Below, in pieces: positions 15,404 to 24,176 of a stretch of 64,000 bases of DNA. The notes beneath the pieces were generated by a model that was not told the origin of the DNA, ran no database searches, and saw nothing but the letters and a program-made list of their open reading frames with translations. Position 1 is the first letter of the stretch. Each line of letters begins with the position of its first letter. The stretch spans positions 2,852,001-2,916,000 of the forward strand of contig NZ_AP021972.1 in the NCBI RefSeq assembly GCF_014168815.1, written 5' to 3'. Position numbers and translations under genes: made by a program. This DNA is from Klebsiella sp. WP3-W18-ESBL-02 (GTDB lineage: Bacteria; Pseudomonadota; Gammaproteobacteria; Enterobacterales; Enterobacteriaceae).

Positions 15404-16797
15404 CGCAGCTTATCTCCAATCAAAAACTCCAGCGCCGCATCCAGGCGGATGTGCGGTAGCGGCTGGTCAACGTCCATCGTTAGCGGGCGAAAAGCCTCGA
15501 ACTGGAAGCCCTGTTTGTCCCAGAAAGCCTGGCCCGGCAGCCGTGCAGGGACTTCGCCAGGATAAACCGTCAGCGGCTGGCCGTCGCTCAGACGATGGCC
15601 GCGCAGCGCAGGGATCTTCTCGCCGTTGACCTCAATCAACCCGCTTTGCGTCGCCTGCACCGAAGCCAGCCCCAGGCAGTCCATGGTGATACCTTCAAAG
15701 GCGGCATTCTGCCAGGCATCCTGAATCAGCTGTTGTAGCAGCGACACCATATTGCCGTGCTGATCGACGGTCACGTGATCCGCCTTGGTAGCGGCAAACA
15801 GCAGCTTATCAATCACCGGCGAAAACAGGCGGCGGAACAGCGTGCGCTGACCATAGTGGAAGCTGTGCATCAACTGAGTCAGGGCCAGACGCATATCGTT
15901 AAACGCCTGCGGCCCGCTGTTGAGCGGCTGTAAACAGTCAACCAGCACGATCTGGCGGTCGAAACGCAGGAAATGCTCTTTGTAGAACCCTTTCACCACT
16001 TTTTCGCAGTAATAATGGAAGCGTTCGCGCAGCATCCCCGCATTGCTGTGTTTGTCCGCCTGCGCCAGTTTTGCCTCACCCGCACCGTCGACGTCAGGCC
16101 ACGGGAAGAACTGTAATGCCGGGGCGCCCGCCATATCACCGGGCAGCACAAAGCGCCCTGGCTGAATAAAGTGCAGCCCTTCCTGCTTACAGCGGTGCAG
16201 ATAGTCGGTCCAGGCCTGGGCGATTTCCGCCAGACGGTTTTCATCGGCGGGAGCCAGCGGATCCAGCCCGGCGCACAGCTGGCGCCATTTTGCCGACCAC
16301 TCGCCGCGCTGGCCGTTCAGCAGACCGGTCATCTGTCGCGACCAGGTCAGGTAGTCCTGATTCAGCATCGGCAGATCGAGCAGCCATTCGCCGGGATAGT
16401 CGACAATCTCCAGATACAGCGTGGAGGTCTCTTTGAAATGACGCAGCAGCGAATCGTTGGATTTGTAGCGTAGCGCAAGGCGAATTTCACTCACTCCGCG
16501 AGTGGGCGTCGGCCACGCCGGCGGCTGGCCGTAGAGCTGCGCCAGCCCTTCGTCATAGGTAAAGCGTGGAATGCCGAGATCGCGCTGGGGAATGCGCTTC
16601 ACGCCCAGCAGACGCTCCTCACGCACCGCGCTCAGCAGCGGCAGCCGCGCGCCGGTATGCACGTTCAGCAGTTGATTCACCAGGCCGGTGATAAATGCGG
16701 TCTTGCCGCTCCGGCTCAGGCCGGTAACGGCAAGACGAAGATGCCGGTCAACGCCACGGTTGACCAGCGCATTGAATTCATTTTTGAGTCGCTTCAT
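15400..16797 (-). CDS. ycjX: YcjX, P-loop NTPase of the phage-shock neighbourhood
   Basis: A 465-residue P-loop protein (DUF463; E. coli 465). The nucleotide-binding motif SGLSRSGKTAFITG lies near residue 26 and YLEIVDYPGEWLLDLP resembles a switch/Walker B region. A lysine-containing motif FAATKADHV near 330 resembles the G4 element. It lies just downstream of pspD and overlaps ycjF by 4 bases, suggesting they are co-transcribed. E. coli has pspE between pspD and ycjX; here that rhodanese gene is absent. Its exact role in envelope stress is not known. Confidence 0.94.
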   Translation of the reverse strand: MKRLKNEFNALVNRGVDRHLRLAVTGLSRSGKTAFITGLVNQLLNVHTGARLPLLSAVREERLLGVKRIPQRDLGIPRFTYDEGLAQLYGQPPAWPTPTRGVSEIRLALRYKSNDSLLRHFKETSTLYLEIVDYPGEWLLDLPMLNQDYLTWSRQMTGLLNGQRGEWSAKWRQLCAGLDPLAPADENRLAEIAQAWTDYLHRCKQEGLHFIQPGRFVLPGDMAGAPALQFFPWPDVDGAGEAKLAQADKHSNAGMLRERFHYYCEKVVKGFYKEHFLRFDRQIVLVDCLQPLNSGPQAFNDMRLALTQLMHSFHYGQRTLFRRLFSPVIDKLLFAATKADHVTVDQHGNMVSLLQQLIQDAWQNAAFEGITMDCLGLASVQATQSGLIEVNGEKIPALRGHRLSDGQPLTVYPGEVPARLPGQAFWDKQGFQFEAFRPLTMDVDQPLPHIRLDAALEFLIGDKLR

Positions 16798-16831
16798 TGC
16801 TTATCAGACACTCCCGTCCACGCCGATAGCG

Positions 16832-17050
16832 CTATTTTGCCATGGGGAAATAGCGTTTGGCGAGGCGCGACAGCAGCGGTTCCAGCGCCACCGCCAGGAT
16901 CATTTTCAACGGACGGCGCGCCACGGACTTCACCGCCCATCCGGCGACGCCCGCCGGACCGTAACGCAGTGCGGTCAGCAGAGCGAGTTTGCCGACGATT
17001 TTCAAACCGGGCTTCACCTTCTGTCCCGCCCGCTGCCATTTATTGCTCAT
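16832..17050 (-). CDS. pspD: Phage shock protein D
   Basis: A 72-residue peripheral inner-membrane protein (E. coli 73). It is basic (KWQRAGQKVKPGLKIVGK) with hydrophobic stretches (LALLTALRYGPAGVAGW, MILAVALEPLLSRLA). It lies 14 bases after pspC in the pspABCD operon. Its function in the phage shock response is poorly defined. Another reading frame over the same bases is a shadow. Confidence 0.93.
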   Translation of the reverse strand: MSNKWQRAGQKVKPGLKIVGKLALLTALRYGPAGVAGWAVKSVARRPLKMILAVALEPLLSRLAKRYFPMAK

Positions 17051-17064
17051 CGTTTACCTCTTTA

Positions 17065-17421
17065 TCAGAGCTGACGGAAGCGGCTGCGCAACGTAAAGGT
17101 ATCGGACGTCACGTAGCGTTCCATCTCGCGTAACCGCTGTTCGCCAGCGGCCAGTTCGGCATCGACCGCGTCCAGCAAGTCGCGGCTGGTGGGCTGATGC
17201 TCGCCGTTCATGGCCCCTTCCGGCATCGGATCGAGGGCAAAGGTCAGAATGACGTAGGCGACGAGGATGAAGAAAAACAGGCCGAACAGCATCGCCAGCA
17301 CGGTAATAATACGAATCAGCTTCACCGGCACGTCGAGGTACTCGGCAATGCCGGCACAGACCCCTTTCACCATGCCCCGCTGCGGGATTCGCCACAGCTT
17401 TTTGTTAAAATCCAGCGCCAT
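17065..17421 (-). CDS. pspC: Phage shock protein C, PspF/PspA response activator
   Basis: A 118-residue inner-membrane protein with a conserved PspC domain: KLWRIPQRGMVKGVCAGIAEYLDVPVKLIR in two parts around residues 7-37. A hydrophobic segment follows (ITVLAMLFGLFFFILVAYVIL) and then a C-terminal hydrophilic tail. It senses envelope stress with PspB and releases PspA from PspF. The start overlaps the pspB stop by one base. Confidence 0.96.
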   Translation of the reverse strand: MALDFNKKLWRIPQRGMVKGVCAGIAEYLDVPVKLIRIITVLAMLFGLFFFILVAYVILTFALDPMPEGAMNGEHQPTSRDLLDAVDAELAAGEQRLREMERYVTSDTFTLRSRFRQL

Positions 17422-17645
17422 TATTTGTCTCTCCAGTTTGGATGCTCGGCATCGAGAATCGCCTCCAGCGCCTGAATGCGTTCGCGCATTCGCTTCGCGT
17501 CATCGGTCAGCTGCAGCAGACGCTGCTGCTCGCCCTGCGAAAGCTCACCCGAACGGGAGCGGTTGCTGTAGTGAAGCCAGAGCCAAATTGGCAATACGAA
17601 CAGCACAAACAGCGTCAGCGGTATGCCAAGAAAAAGCGCGCTCAT
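17421..17645 (-). CDS. pspB: Phage shock protein B
   Basis: A 74-residue inner-membrane protein. One N-terminal transmembrane helix (ALFLGIPLTLFVLFVLPIWLWL) is followed by a leucine-zipper-like cytoplasmic helix (LLQLTDDAKRMRERIQALEAIL). Length and sequence match E. coli PspB. It works with PspC to switch on the response. A stem-loop separates it from pspA. Confidence 0.96.
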   Translation of the reverse strand: MSALFLGIPLTLFVLFVLPIWLWLHYSNRSRSGELSQGEQQRLLQLTDDAKRMRERIQALEAILDAEHPNWRDK

Positions 17646-17668
17646 AATAACTCCTTATCATGTATGAG

Positions 17669-17695
17669 CAGCGGCGCGGGGATGGCGCGCCGCTG
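17669..17695 (-). ncRNA. Intercistronic stem-loop between pspA and pspB
   Basis: A perfect 10-bp stem (cagcggcgcg / cgcgccgctg) with a 7-base loop lies 6 bases downstream of the pspA stop and 23 bases before pspB. It probably stabilises pspA mRNA or attenuates the operon, in keeping with the large excess of PspA known in E. coli. The role is inferred. Confidence 0.55.
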
Positions 17696-17701
17696 GAATA
17701 A

Positions 17702-18370
17702 TTATTCGTTATCTTGCTTCATTTTGGCTTTCAGCGCGGCCAACTGCTCGCTGATTTCATCGTCCGCCTTCAGCTCAGCAAACTGCTGGTCCAGCGACGG
17801 CTGTTTACCAAAGCGGTGGCTCTCAGCCTCGGCTTCCATATGATCGATACGACGTTCAAAGGACTCGAAGCGGGCCATCGCTTCATCCAGTTTACCGCTG
17901 TCCAGCTGACGACGCACATCGCGGGACGAACTGGCCGCCTGATGACGCAGCGCCAGCGACTGCTGACGGGCGCGGGTTTCGCTCAGCTTGTTTTCCAGCT
18001 CGCCAATCTCTTTTTTCATTCGCGCCAGCGTTTCATCCACCAGCGTGACTTCATGCTCCAGCGTATCGATAACGTCGGTCAGCTTTTGTTTTTCAATCAG
18101 CGCCGCGCGCGCCAGATCTTCTTTATCTTTGCGCAGCGCCAGCTCGGCTTTCTCCTGCCACTCAACCTGTTGCGCCAGCGCACGTTCCACGCGGCGGGTC
18201 AGGTCTTTCTTTTCCGCCAGCGCGCGGGCGGAGGTGGAGCGCACTTCCACCAGCGTATCTTCCATTTCCTGGATCATCAGTCGCACCAGCTTCTGCGGAT
18301 CTTCTGCTTTCTCGAGCAGCGAGTTGATGTTGGCGTTCACGATGTCGGCAAAACGAGAAAAAATACCCAT
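17702..18370 (-). CDS. pspA: Phage shock protein A
   Basis: A 222-residue coiled-coil protein of the PspA/IM30 (ESCRT-III-like) family. An N-terminal amphipathic helix (MGIFSRFADIVNANINSLLEK) binds stressed membranes. Long heptad-rich helices follow (VEWQEKAELALRKDKEDLAR; VTLVDETLARMKKEIGELEN). It inhibits PspF in unstressed cells and supports the membrane under stress. It is first in the operon, driven by the sigma-54 promoter at 18422-18440. The length matches E. coli. Confidence 0.97.
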   Translation of the reverse strand: MGIFSRFADIVNANINSLLEKAEDPQKLVRLMIQEMEDTLVEVRSTSARALAEKKDLTRRVERALAQQVEWQEKAELALRKDKEDLARAALIEKQKLTDVIDTLEHEVTLVDETLARMKKEIGELENKLSETRARQQSLALRHQAASSSRDVRRQLDSGKLDEAMARFESFERRIDHMEAEAESHRFGKQPSLDQQFAELKADDEISEQLAALKAKMKQDNE

Positions 18371-18421
18371 TGTTCAATCCTCATAGTTCTGTGTTTCGGG
18401 CTTAGCCCTGCGTAATGCTTA

Positions 18422-18440
18422 TTACAACTTCCGTGCCAAC
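18422..18440 (-). promoter_or_regulatory. Sigma-54 promoter of the psp operon
   Basis: On the minus strand TTGGCACGGAAGTTGTA matches the -24/-12 sigma-54 consensus (TGGCAC-N5-TTGCA) closely and resembles the E. coli pspA promoter. An A+T-rich tract at about 18441-18465 suits IHF bending. The activator sites bound by PspF should lie upstream, next to the divergent pspF gene. Confidence 0.85.
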
Positions 18441-18537
18441 TTTTTATCTCATTGATTATAAAAGAGGTGATTGAATTTTGCGCCGCAAACGCCTACAGTG
18501 AAATGGCGAATTACACCAACAAGTGGCGAATTTCATC

Positions 18538-19512
18538 ATGGCAGAATACAAAGATAACCTTCTCGGCGAGGACAACCGCTTTCTCGAAGTGCTGGAGCAG
18601 GTTTCCCGGCTGGCGCCGCTGAATAAACCGGTGCTGATTATCGGTGAGCGCGGGACGGGCAAGGAGCTTATCGCCAACCGTCTGCACTACCTCTCCTCCT
18701 GCTGGCAGGGGCCGTTTATTTCGCTCAACTGCGCGGCGCTGAATGAAAACCTGCTCGATTCCGAGCTGTTCGGCCATGAGGCCGGCGCCTTTACCGGCGC
18801 GCAAAAGCGTCATCCAGGCCGTTTCGAGCGCGCCGATGGCGGCACGTTGTTCCTTGATGAACTGGCCACCGCGCCAATGCTGGTACAGGAGAAACTGCTG
18901 CGCGTCATTGAATACGGCGAGCTCGAACGCGTCGGCGGCAGTCAGCCATTGCAGGTCAACGTCCGCCTGGTCTGCGCCACCAACGCCGATCTGCCCCAGC
19001 AGGTTGCGGAAGGCGCCTTCCGCGCCGACCTGCTTGACCGTCTGGCGTTTGACGTGGTGCTGCTACCGCCCTTACGCGAGCGCCAGAGCGATATCATGCT
19101 GATGGCCGAACATTTTGCGATTCAGATGTGCCGCGAGCTGAAGCTGCCGCTGTTCCCGGGCTTTACCGAACGCGCGCGCGACACGCTGCGGCACTACCGC
19201 TGGCCGGGTAATATTCGCGAACTGAAAAACGTGGTGGAGCGTTCAGTTTATCGCCATGGCTCCATTGATGAACCGCTGGACGACATTATTATCGACCCCT
19301 TCCACCGCCAGCCCGCCATCAGCAGCGCAACGGAAGAGGCTACCGCCCGCCCCGCGCTGCCGCTTAACCTGCGCCAGTTTCAGCTGGAGCAAGAAAAAAG
19401 CCTGCTACAGCAAAGCCTGCAACAGGCCCGGTTTAATCAGAAAAACGCCGCTGAACTGCTGGGGCTAACCTACCATCAACTGCGCGCGCTGTTAAAAAAA
19501 CATCAGATCTGA
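18538..19512 (+). CDS. pspF: PspF, sigma-54 activator of the psp operon
   Basis: A 324-residue enhancer-binding protein lacking a receiver domain. The AAA+ domain begins at the N-terminus with Walker A GERGTGKE, the sigma-54-contacting loop GAFTGA, and Walker B GGTLFLDEL. An arginine finger region (RADLLDRLAF) and a C-terminal Fis-type helix-turn-helix (NQKNAAELLGLTYHQLRALL) follow. It drives pspA and is restrained by PspA binding. I chose the ATG at 18538 (MAEYKDNLL), the start used in E. coli. It is divergent from pspA. Confidence 0.96.
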   Translation: MAEYKDNLLGEDNRFLEVLEQVSRLAPLNKPVLIIGERGTGKELIANRLHYLSSCWQGPFISLNCAALNENLLDSELFGHEAGAFTGAQKRHPGRFERADGGTLFLDELATAPMLVQEKLLRVIEYGELERVGGSQPLQVNVRLVCATNADLPQQVAEGAFRADLLDRLAFDVVLLPPLRERQSDIMLMAEHFAIQMCRELKLPLFPGFTERARDTLRHYRWPGNIRELKNVVERSVYRHGSIDEPLDDIIIDPFHRQPAISSATEEATARPALPLNLRQFQLEQEKSLLQQSLQQARFNQKNAAELLGLTYHQLRALLKKHQI

Positions 19513-19694
19513 CAACGGCACGACGCGCCGCACCAGCGGCGAATTTTGCGTGGCGATCAGAGAGCAACACGCGGGTGTTATACGCGTTAACCCCACTGAT
19601 TTGATGACTTTTAAAGCAGTTACGCGCAGACATTTGTACCTGGCAGCCGTAAGTGCGATACACTTTGCAGATCAATCGAAAAAACACAGAAACT

Positions 19695-21344
19695 ATGCGC
19701 CTGAATTTGTCACCTTTCCTGGCAGCGTTGGGGTTAATCTGCGGCCAGGCGATTGCCGCACCGCAGCCGCTTGCCCCACCCCATGCCGACATTCGCGACA
19801 GCGGCTTTGTCTACTGCGTTAGCGGGCAGGTTAACACCTTTAACCCGCAAAAAGCGGGCAGCGGGCTGATTGTCGATACCCTCGCCGCACAGCTTTACGA
19901 CCGTCTGCTGGACGTCGACCCGTACACCTATCGCCTGGTACCGGAGCTGGCGGAAAGCTGGGAGGTGCTGGACAACGGCGCAACCTACCGTTTCCATCTG
20001 CGCCATAACGTGCAGTTTCAGACCACCCGCTGGTTTACGCCGTCGCGCGCGCTGAACGCCGACGACGTGGTGTTTACCTTCGAGCGCATTTTCGATCGCC
20101 AGCACCCGTGGCATAACGTCAACGGCAGCGCGTTCCCCTATTTCGATAGCCTGCAGTTTGCCGACAGCGTACAGAGCGTGCGCAAGCTCGATAGCCACAC
20201 GGTTGAGTTTCGCCTCGCGCGGCCGGACGCGTCTTTCCTCTGGCATCTGGCCACCCACTACGCGTCGGTGATGTCAGCAGAATACGCCGCCAGGCTCACC
20301 CAAGAGGATCGTCAGGAGCAGTTGGATCGCCAGCCGGTAGGCACAGGGCCGTTCCAGCTTGATGAATATCGCGCCGGGCAATATATCCGCTTGCAGCGTC
20401 ACCCGCAGTTCTGGCGCGGTACGCCGCTGATGCCGCAGGTGGTGGTTGACCTCGGTTCCGGCGGCACCGGGCGGCTGTCGAAGCTGCTGACCGGCGAGTG
20501 CGATGTTCTGGCCTGGCCTGCCGCCAGCCAGTTAACCATTTTACGCGACGATCCGCGCCTGCGCCTGACGCTGCGCCCGGGGATGAACATCGCCTATCTG
20601 GCCTTCAATACCGACAAACCGCCGCTCAATAATCCTGAGGTACGTCATGCGCTGTCGCTGGCTATCAATAATCAGCGTCTGATGCAGTCGATTTATTACG
20701 GTACCGCCGAAACGGCGGCGTCGATTTTGCCTCGTGCCTCCTGGGCCTACGATAACGAAGCTAAAATTACCGAATACAACCCGAAAGAAGCGCGGCGCCG
20801 TTTGCAGGCTCTGGGCCTCGATAAGCTGACGCTGCGCCTGTGGGTGCCTACCAGCTCTCAGGCGTGGAACCCCAGCCCGCTGAAAACCGCGGAGCTGATT
20901 CAGGCCGATATGGCGCAGATTGGCGTCAAAGTGATTATCGTCCCGGTGGAAGGCCGCTTCCAGGAGGCCAGGCTGATGGACATGAACCACGACCTGACCC
21001 TCTCCGGCTGGGCCACCGACAGTAACGACCCGGACAGCTTTTTCCGCCCGCTGTTGAGCTGTGCGGCGATTAACTCGCAAACCAACTTTGCCCATTGGTG
21101 CAACCGCGAATTCGACAACGTGCTGCGCAAAGCGCTGGACTCGCAGCAGCTGGCATCACGTATTGACGCCTACGACGAAGCCCAGCAGATTCTGGCTCGC
21201 GAGCTGCCGATACTGCCGCTGGCCTCCTCGCTGCGGCTGCAGGCCTACCGGTACGATATTAAAGGGCTGGTGCTGAGCCCGTTTGGTAACGCCTCGTTCG
21301 CCGGCGTCTCGCGGGAAAAAGAAGAGAAGGTGCAAAAACCATGA
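19695..21344 (+). CDS. sapA: SapA, periplasmic peptide-binding protein
   Basis: A 549-residue family-5 binding protein, first gene of sapABCDF. A signal peptide ends at GQAIAAPQ. Cysteines in FVYCVSGQVNTF and LLTGECDVLAW and LLSCAAINSQTNFAHWC are those of SapA. The system is linked to resistance to cationic antimicrobial peptides in Salmonella and Haemophilus and to putrescine export in E. coli. The ATG at 19695 (MRLNLSPFL) gives a proper signal peptide; the longer frame adds an implausible charged head. Its stop overlaps sapB by 4 bases. Confidence 0.93.
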   Translation: MRLNLSPFLAALGLICGQAIAAPQPLAPPHADIRDSGFVYCVSGQVNTFNPQKAGSGLIVDTLAAQLYDRLLDVDPYTYRLVPELAESWEVLDNGATYRFHLRHNVQFQTTRWFTPSRALNADDVVFTFERIFDRQHPWHNVNGSAFPYFDSLQFADSVQSVRKLDSHTVEFRLARPDASFLWHLATHYASVMSAEYAARLTQEDRQEQLDRQPVGTGPFQLDEYRAGQYIRLQRHPQFWRGTPLMPQVVVDLGSGGTGRLSKLLTGECDVLAWPAASQLTILRDDPRLRLTLRPGMNIAYLAFNTDKPPLNNPEVRHALSLAINNQRLMQSIYYGTAETAASILPRASWAYDNEAKITEYNPKEARRRLQALGLDKLTLRLWVPTSSQAWNPSPLKTAELIQADMAQIGVKVIIVPVEGRFQEARLMDMNHDLTLSGWATDSNDPDSFFRPLLSCAAINSQTNFAHWCNREFDNVLRKALDSQQLASRIDAYDEAQQILARELPILPLASSLRLQAYRYDIKGLVLSPFGNASFAGVSREKEEKVQKP

Positions 21345-22306
21345 TTATTTTCACCCTTCGTCGCCTGTTGCTGCTGCTGGTTACGCTCTTTTTCCTGACC
21401 TTCGTTGGCTTCAGCCTGAGCTACTTTACCCCGCACGCACCGCTTCAGGGCGCATCGCTGTGGAACGCATGGACGTTCTGGTTTGAGAGCGTCCTGCACT
21501 GGGATTTCGGCGTGTCGAGCATCAACGGCCAGCCGATCTCCGAGCAGCTGCGCGAGGTCTTCCCCGCCACGATGGAGCTGTGCATTCTGGCGTTCGGCTT
21601 TGCGCTGCTGATGGGTATTCCGGTCGGTATGCTGGCCGGGATCACCCGCAACAAATGGCAGGACAAAGTCATCAGCTTCTTCGCGCTGCTCGGCTTCTCC
21701 ATTCCTGTTTTCTGGCTGGCGCTGCTGCTGACGCTGTTCTTCTCGCTGACGCTGGGCTGGCTGCCGGTTTCCGGCCGCTTTGATCTGCTGTACGAAGTGA
21801 AAAACGTCACCGGTTTTGCGCTGATTGACGCGTGGCTTTCCGACTCGCCGTGGCGCCATGAGATGATCGTCAGCGCCCTGCGTCATATGGTGCTGCCGGT
21901 ACTGACGCTGGCCGTCGCCCCAACCACCGAAGTGGTGCGCCTGATGCGTATCAGCACCATCGCTGTCTACGACACCAACTACGTGAAGGCTGCCGCCACC
22001 CGCGGCGTATCGCGCCTGACCATTCTGCGCCGTCACGTGCTGCACAACGCGCTGCCGCCGGTTATTCCCCGCCTGGGGCTGCAGTTTTCCACCATGCTGA
22101 CGCTGGCAATGATCACCGAAATGGTCTTTAGCTGGCCGGGGCTCGGACGCTGGCTGATTAACGCCATTCGCCAGCAGGACTACGCGGCCATTTCGGCCGG
22201 TGTGATGGTGATTGGCGCGCTGGTGATCATCGTTAACGTGATTTCCGATATTTTGGGTGCTATGGCTAACCCGCTGAAACATAAGGAATGGTATGCCTTA
22301 CGATAG
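21341..22306 (+). CDS. sapB: SapB, ABC transporter permease
   Basis: A 321-residue DppB-type inner-membrane permease. An N-terminal helix (LLLLLVTLFFLTFVGFSLSYF), the LHWDFGVSSINGQPI region and the EAA loop (YVKAAATRGVSRLTILRRHVL) are visible, followed by FSWPGLGRWLINAI. The length matches E. coli. It overlaps sapA by 4 bases and sapC by 14, so the five genes are tightly coupled. Confidence 0.95.
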   Translation: MIIFTLRRLLLLLVTLFFLTFVGFSLSYFTPHAPLQGASLWNAWTFWFESVLHWDFGVSSINGQPISEQLREVFPATMELCILAFGFALLMGIPVGMLAGITRNKWQDKVISFFALLGFSIPVFWLALLLTLFFSLTLGWLPVSGRFDLLYEVKNVTGFALIDAWLSDSPWRHEMIVSALRHMVLPVLTLAVAPTTEVVRLMRISTIAVYDTNYVKAAATRGVSRLTILRRHVLHNALPPVIPRLGLQFSTMLTLAMITEMVFSWPGLGRWLINAIRQQDYAAISAGVMVIGALVIIVNVISDILGAMANPLKHKEWYALR

Positions 22307-23183
22307 CGTCTACCTTGAGAAGCGCCCGCCGGGCGCCCTACGCACCGTGTGGCGTAAGTTCTACGGTGACACCACCGCGATGATCGGCTTTTACGGCTGC
22401 ATCGCCCTGGCGGTAATCTGCATTCTCGGCGGCTGGTTTGCGCCATACGGTATCGATCAACAGTTCCTCGGCTATCAGCTGCTGCCGCCGTCGTGGTCGC
22501 GCTACGGCGAGGTCTCCTTCTTCCTCGGCACCGACGACCTGGGCCGTGATGTCTTAAGCCGTCTGCTGAGCGGCGCGGCCCCCACCGTTGGCGGCGCGTT
22601 TGTGGTGACCCTCGCGGCTACCGCTTTTGGGCTGGTGCTGGGCGCGTTTGCCGGGTCAACCCACGGCCTGCGCTCGGCGGTACTGAACCACATCCTTGAT
22701 ACGCTTTTATCCATCCCCTCTTTGCTGCTGGCGATTATCGTGGTGGCCTTTGCCGGGCCACACCTGACGCACGCTATGTTTGCCGTCTGGCTGGCGCTGC
22801 TGCCGCGCATGGTGCGCTCTATCTACAGCATGGTGCACGACGAGCTGGAGCGCGATTACGTCATCGCCGCGCGTCTGGACGGCGCGACGACGCTGAATAT
22901 TTTATGGTTTGCCATTCTGCCGAACATCGCCGCCGGGCTGGTCACCGAAATTACCCGCGCCCTGTCGATGGCGATTCTGGACATTGCCGCGCTGGGCTTT
23001 CTTGATCTTGGCGCGCAGCTGCCTTCCCCCGAATGGGGCGCGATGCTGGGTGATGCGCTGGAACTTATCTATGTTGCGCCGTGGACGGTGATGCTGCCCG
23101 GCGCGGCCATTATGGTCAGCGTACTGCTGGTCAACCTGCTGGGCGACGGCATTCGCCGCGCGATTAATGCGGGGGTGGAATAA
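22293..23183 (+). CDS. sapC: SapC, ABC transporter permease
   Basis: A 296-residue DppC-type permease. The first membrane helix (MIGFYGCIALAVICILGGWF) is followed by the family motif FLGTDDLGRDVLSRLLSGA. The EAA loop (YVIAARLDGATTLNILWFAILPN) contacts the ATPases. It overlaps sapB at the 5' end and sapD by one base (TAATG). Confidence 0.95.
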   Translation: MPYDSVYLEKRPPGALRTVWRKFYGDTTAMIGFYGCIALAVICILGGWFAPYGIDQQFLGYQLLPPSWSRYGEVSFFLGTDDLGRDVLSRLLSGAAPTVGGAFVVTLAATAFGLVLGAFAGSTHGLRSAVLNHILDTLLSIPSLLLAIIVVAFAGPHLTHAMFAVWLALLPRMVRSIYSMVHDELERDYVIAARLDGATTLNILWFAILPNIAAGLVTEITRALSMAILDIAALGFLDLGAQLPSPEWGAMLGDALELIYVAPWTVMLPGAAIMVSVLLVNLLGDGIRRAINAGVE

Positions 23184-24175
23184 TGCCGTTACTGGATATT
23201 CGCAACTTAACCATTGAGTTTAAAACCAACGAAGGCTGGGTGAAGGCCGTCGATCGCGTCAGCATGACGCTGGCAGAAGGTGAAATTCGCGGCCTGGTAG
23301 GGGAGTCTGGCTCGGGCAAGAGCCTGATTGCCAAAGCAATTTGCGGCGTCACCAAAGACAACTGGCGGGTCACCGCCGACCGTATGCGCTTTGATGATAT
23401 TGACCTGCTGCGCCTGTCCAACCGCGAGCGCCGCAGGCTGGTCGGCCACAACGTATCGATGATTTTCCAGGAGCCGCAGTCCTGTCTCGATCCGTCTGAA
23501 CGTGTGGGCATGCAGCTGATGCAAAATATCCCTGGCTGGACCTTTAAAGGCCGCTGGTGGCAGCGTCTGGGCTGGCGTAAGCGCCGCGCCATCGAGCTTT
23601 TACACCGCGTGGGGATTAAAGATCACAAAGACGCGATGCGTAGCTTCCCCTACGAGCTGACCGAAGGCGAATGTCAGAAAGTGATGATCGCGATTGCGCT
23701 CGCCAACCAGCCGCGTCTGCTGATTGCCGACGAGCCAACCAACGCCATGGAGCCCACCACTCAGGCGCAAATCTTCCGCCTGCTGACCGGCCTTAACCAG
23801 AATAACAACACCACCATTTTGTTGATTTCACACGACTTGCAAATGCTGACCCACTGGGCGGATAAGATTAACGTCATGTACTGCGGGCAGACGGTGGAGA
23901 GCGCGCCCAGCGAAGAGCTGGTGACGATTCCACATCACCCGTATACCCAGGCGCTGATTCGCGCTATTCCGGACTTCGGCCGTTCGATGCCGCATAAGAG
24001 CCGCCTGAACACCCTTTCCGGGGCCATTCCGCTGCTCGAACAGCTGCCGATGGGCTGCCGCCTGGGGCCGCGCTGCCCTTATGCACAGCGCAAATGCATT
24101 GAAACCCCGCGCCTGACGGGAGCGAAGAACCACCTGTTCGCCTGTCATTTCCCGCTGAACATGGAGAAAGAGTGA
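23183..24175 (+). CDS. sapD: SapD, ABC transporter ATP-binding protein
   Basis: A 330-residue ATPase of the Opp class with Walker A GESGSGKS, Walker B LLIADEPTNAME and a C-terminal oligopeptide-transporter domain with GCRLGPRCPYAQRKC. The signature reads LTEGECQKV instead of LSGGQ, a known SapD variant. In E. coli, SapD also supports K+ uptake by Trk. One intergenic base separates it from sapF. Confidence 0.95.
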   Translation: MPLLDIRNLTIEFKTNEGWVKAVDRVSMTLAEGEIRGLVGESGSGKSLIAKAICGVTKDNWRVTADRMRFDDIDLLRLSNRERRRLVGHNVSMIFQEPQSCLDPSERVGMQLMQNIPGWTFKGRWWQRLGWRKRRAIELLHRVGIKDHKDAMRSFPYELTEGECQKVMIAIALANQPRLLIADEPTNAMEPTTQAQIFRLLTGLNQNNNTTILLISHDLQMLTHWADKINVMYCGQTVESAPSEELVTIPHHPYTQALIRAIPDFGRSMPHKSRLNTLSGAIPLLEQLPMGCRLGPRCPYAQRKCIETPRLTGAKNHLFACHFPLNMEKE

Positions 24176-24176
24176 C

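Noticed and set aside
21245..22282. A 345-residue open frame on the minus strand opposite sapB
   Set aside because: It is antisense to an unmistakable permease gene and shows the same Gln/His/Arg-rich composition typical of shadow frames.
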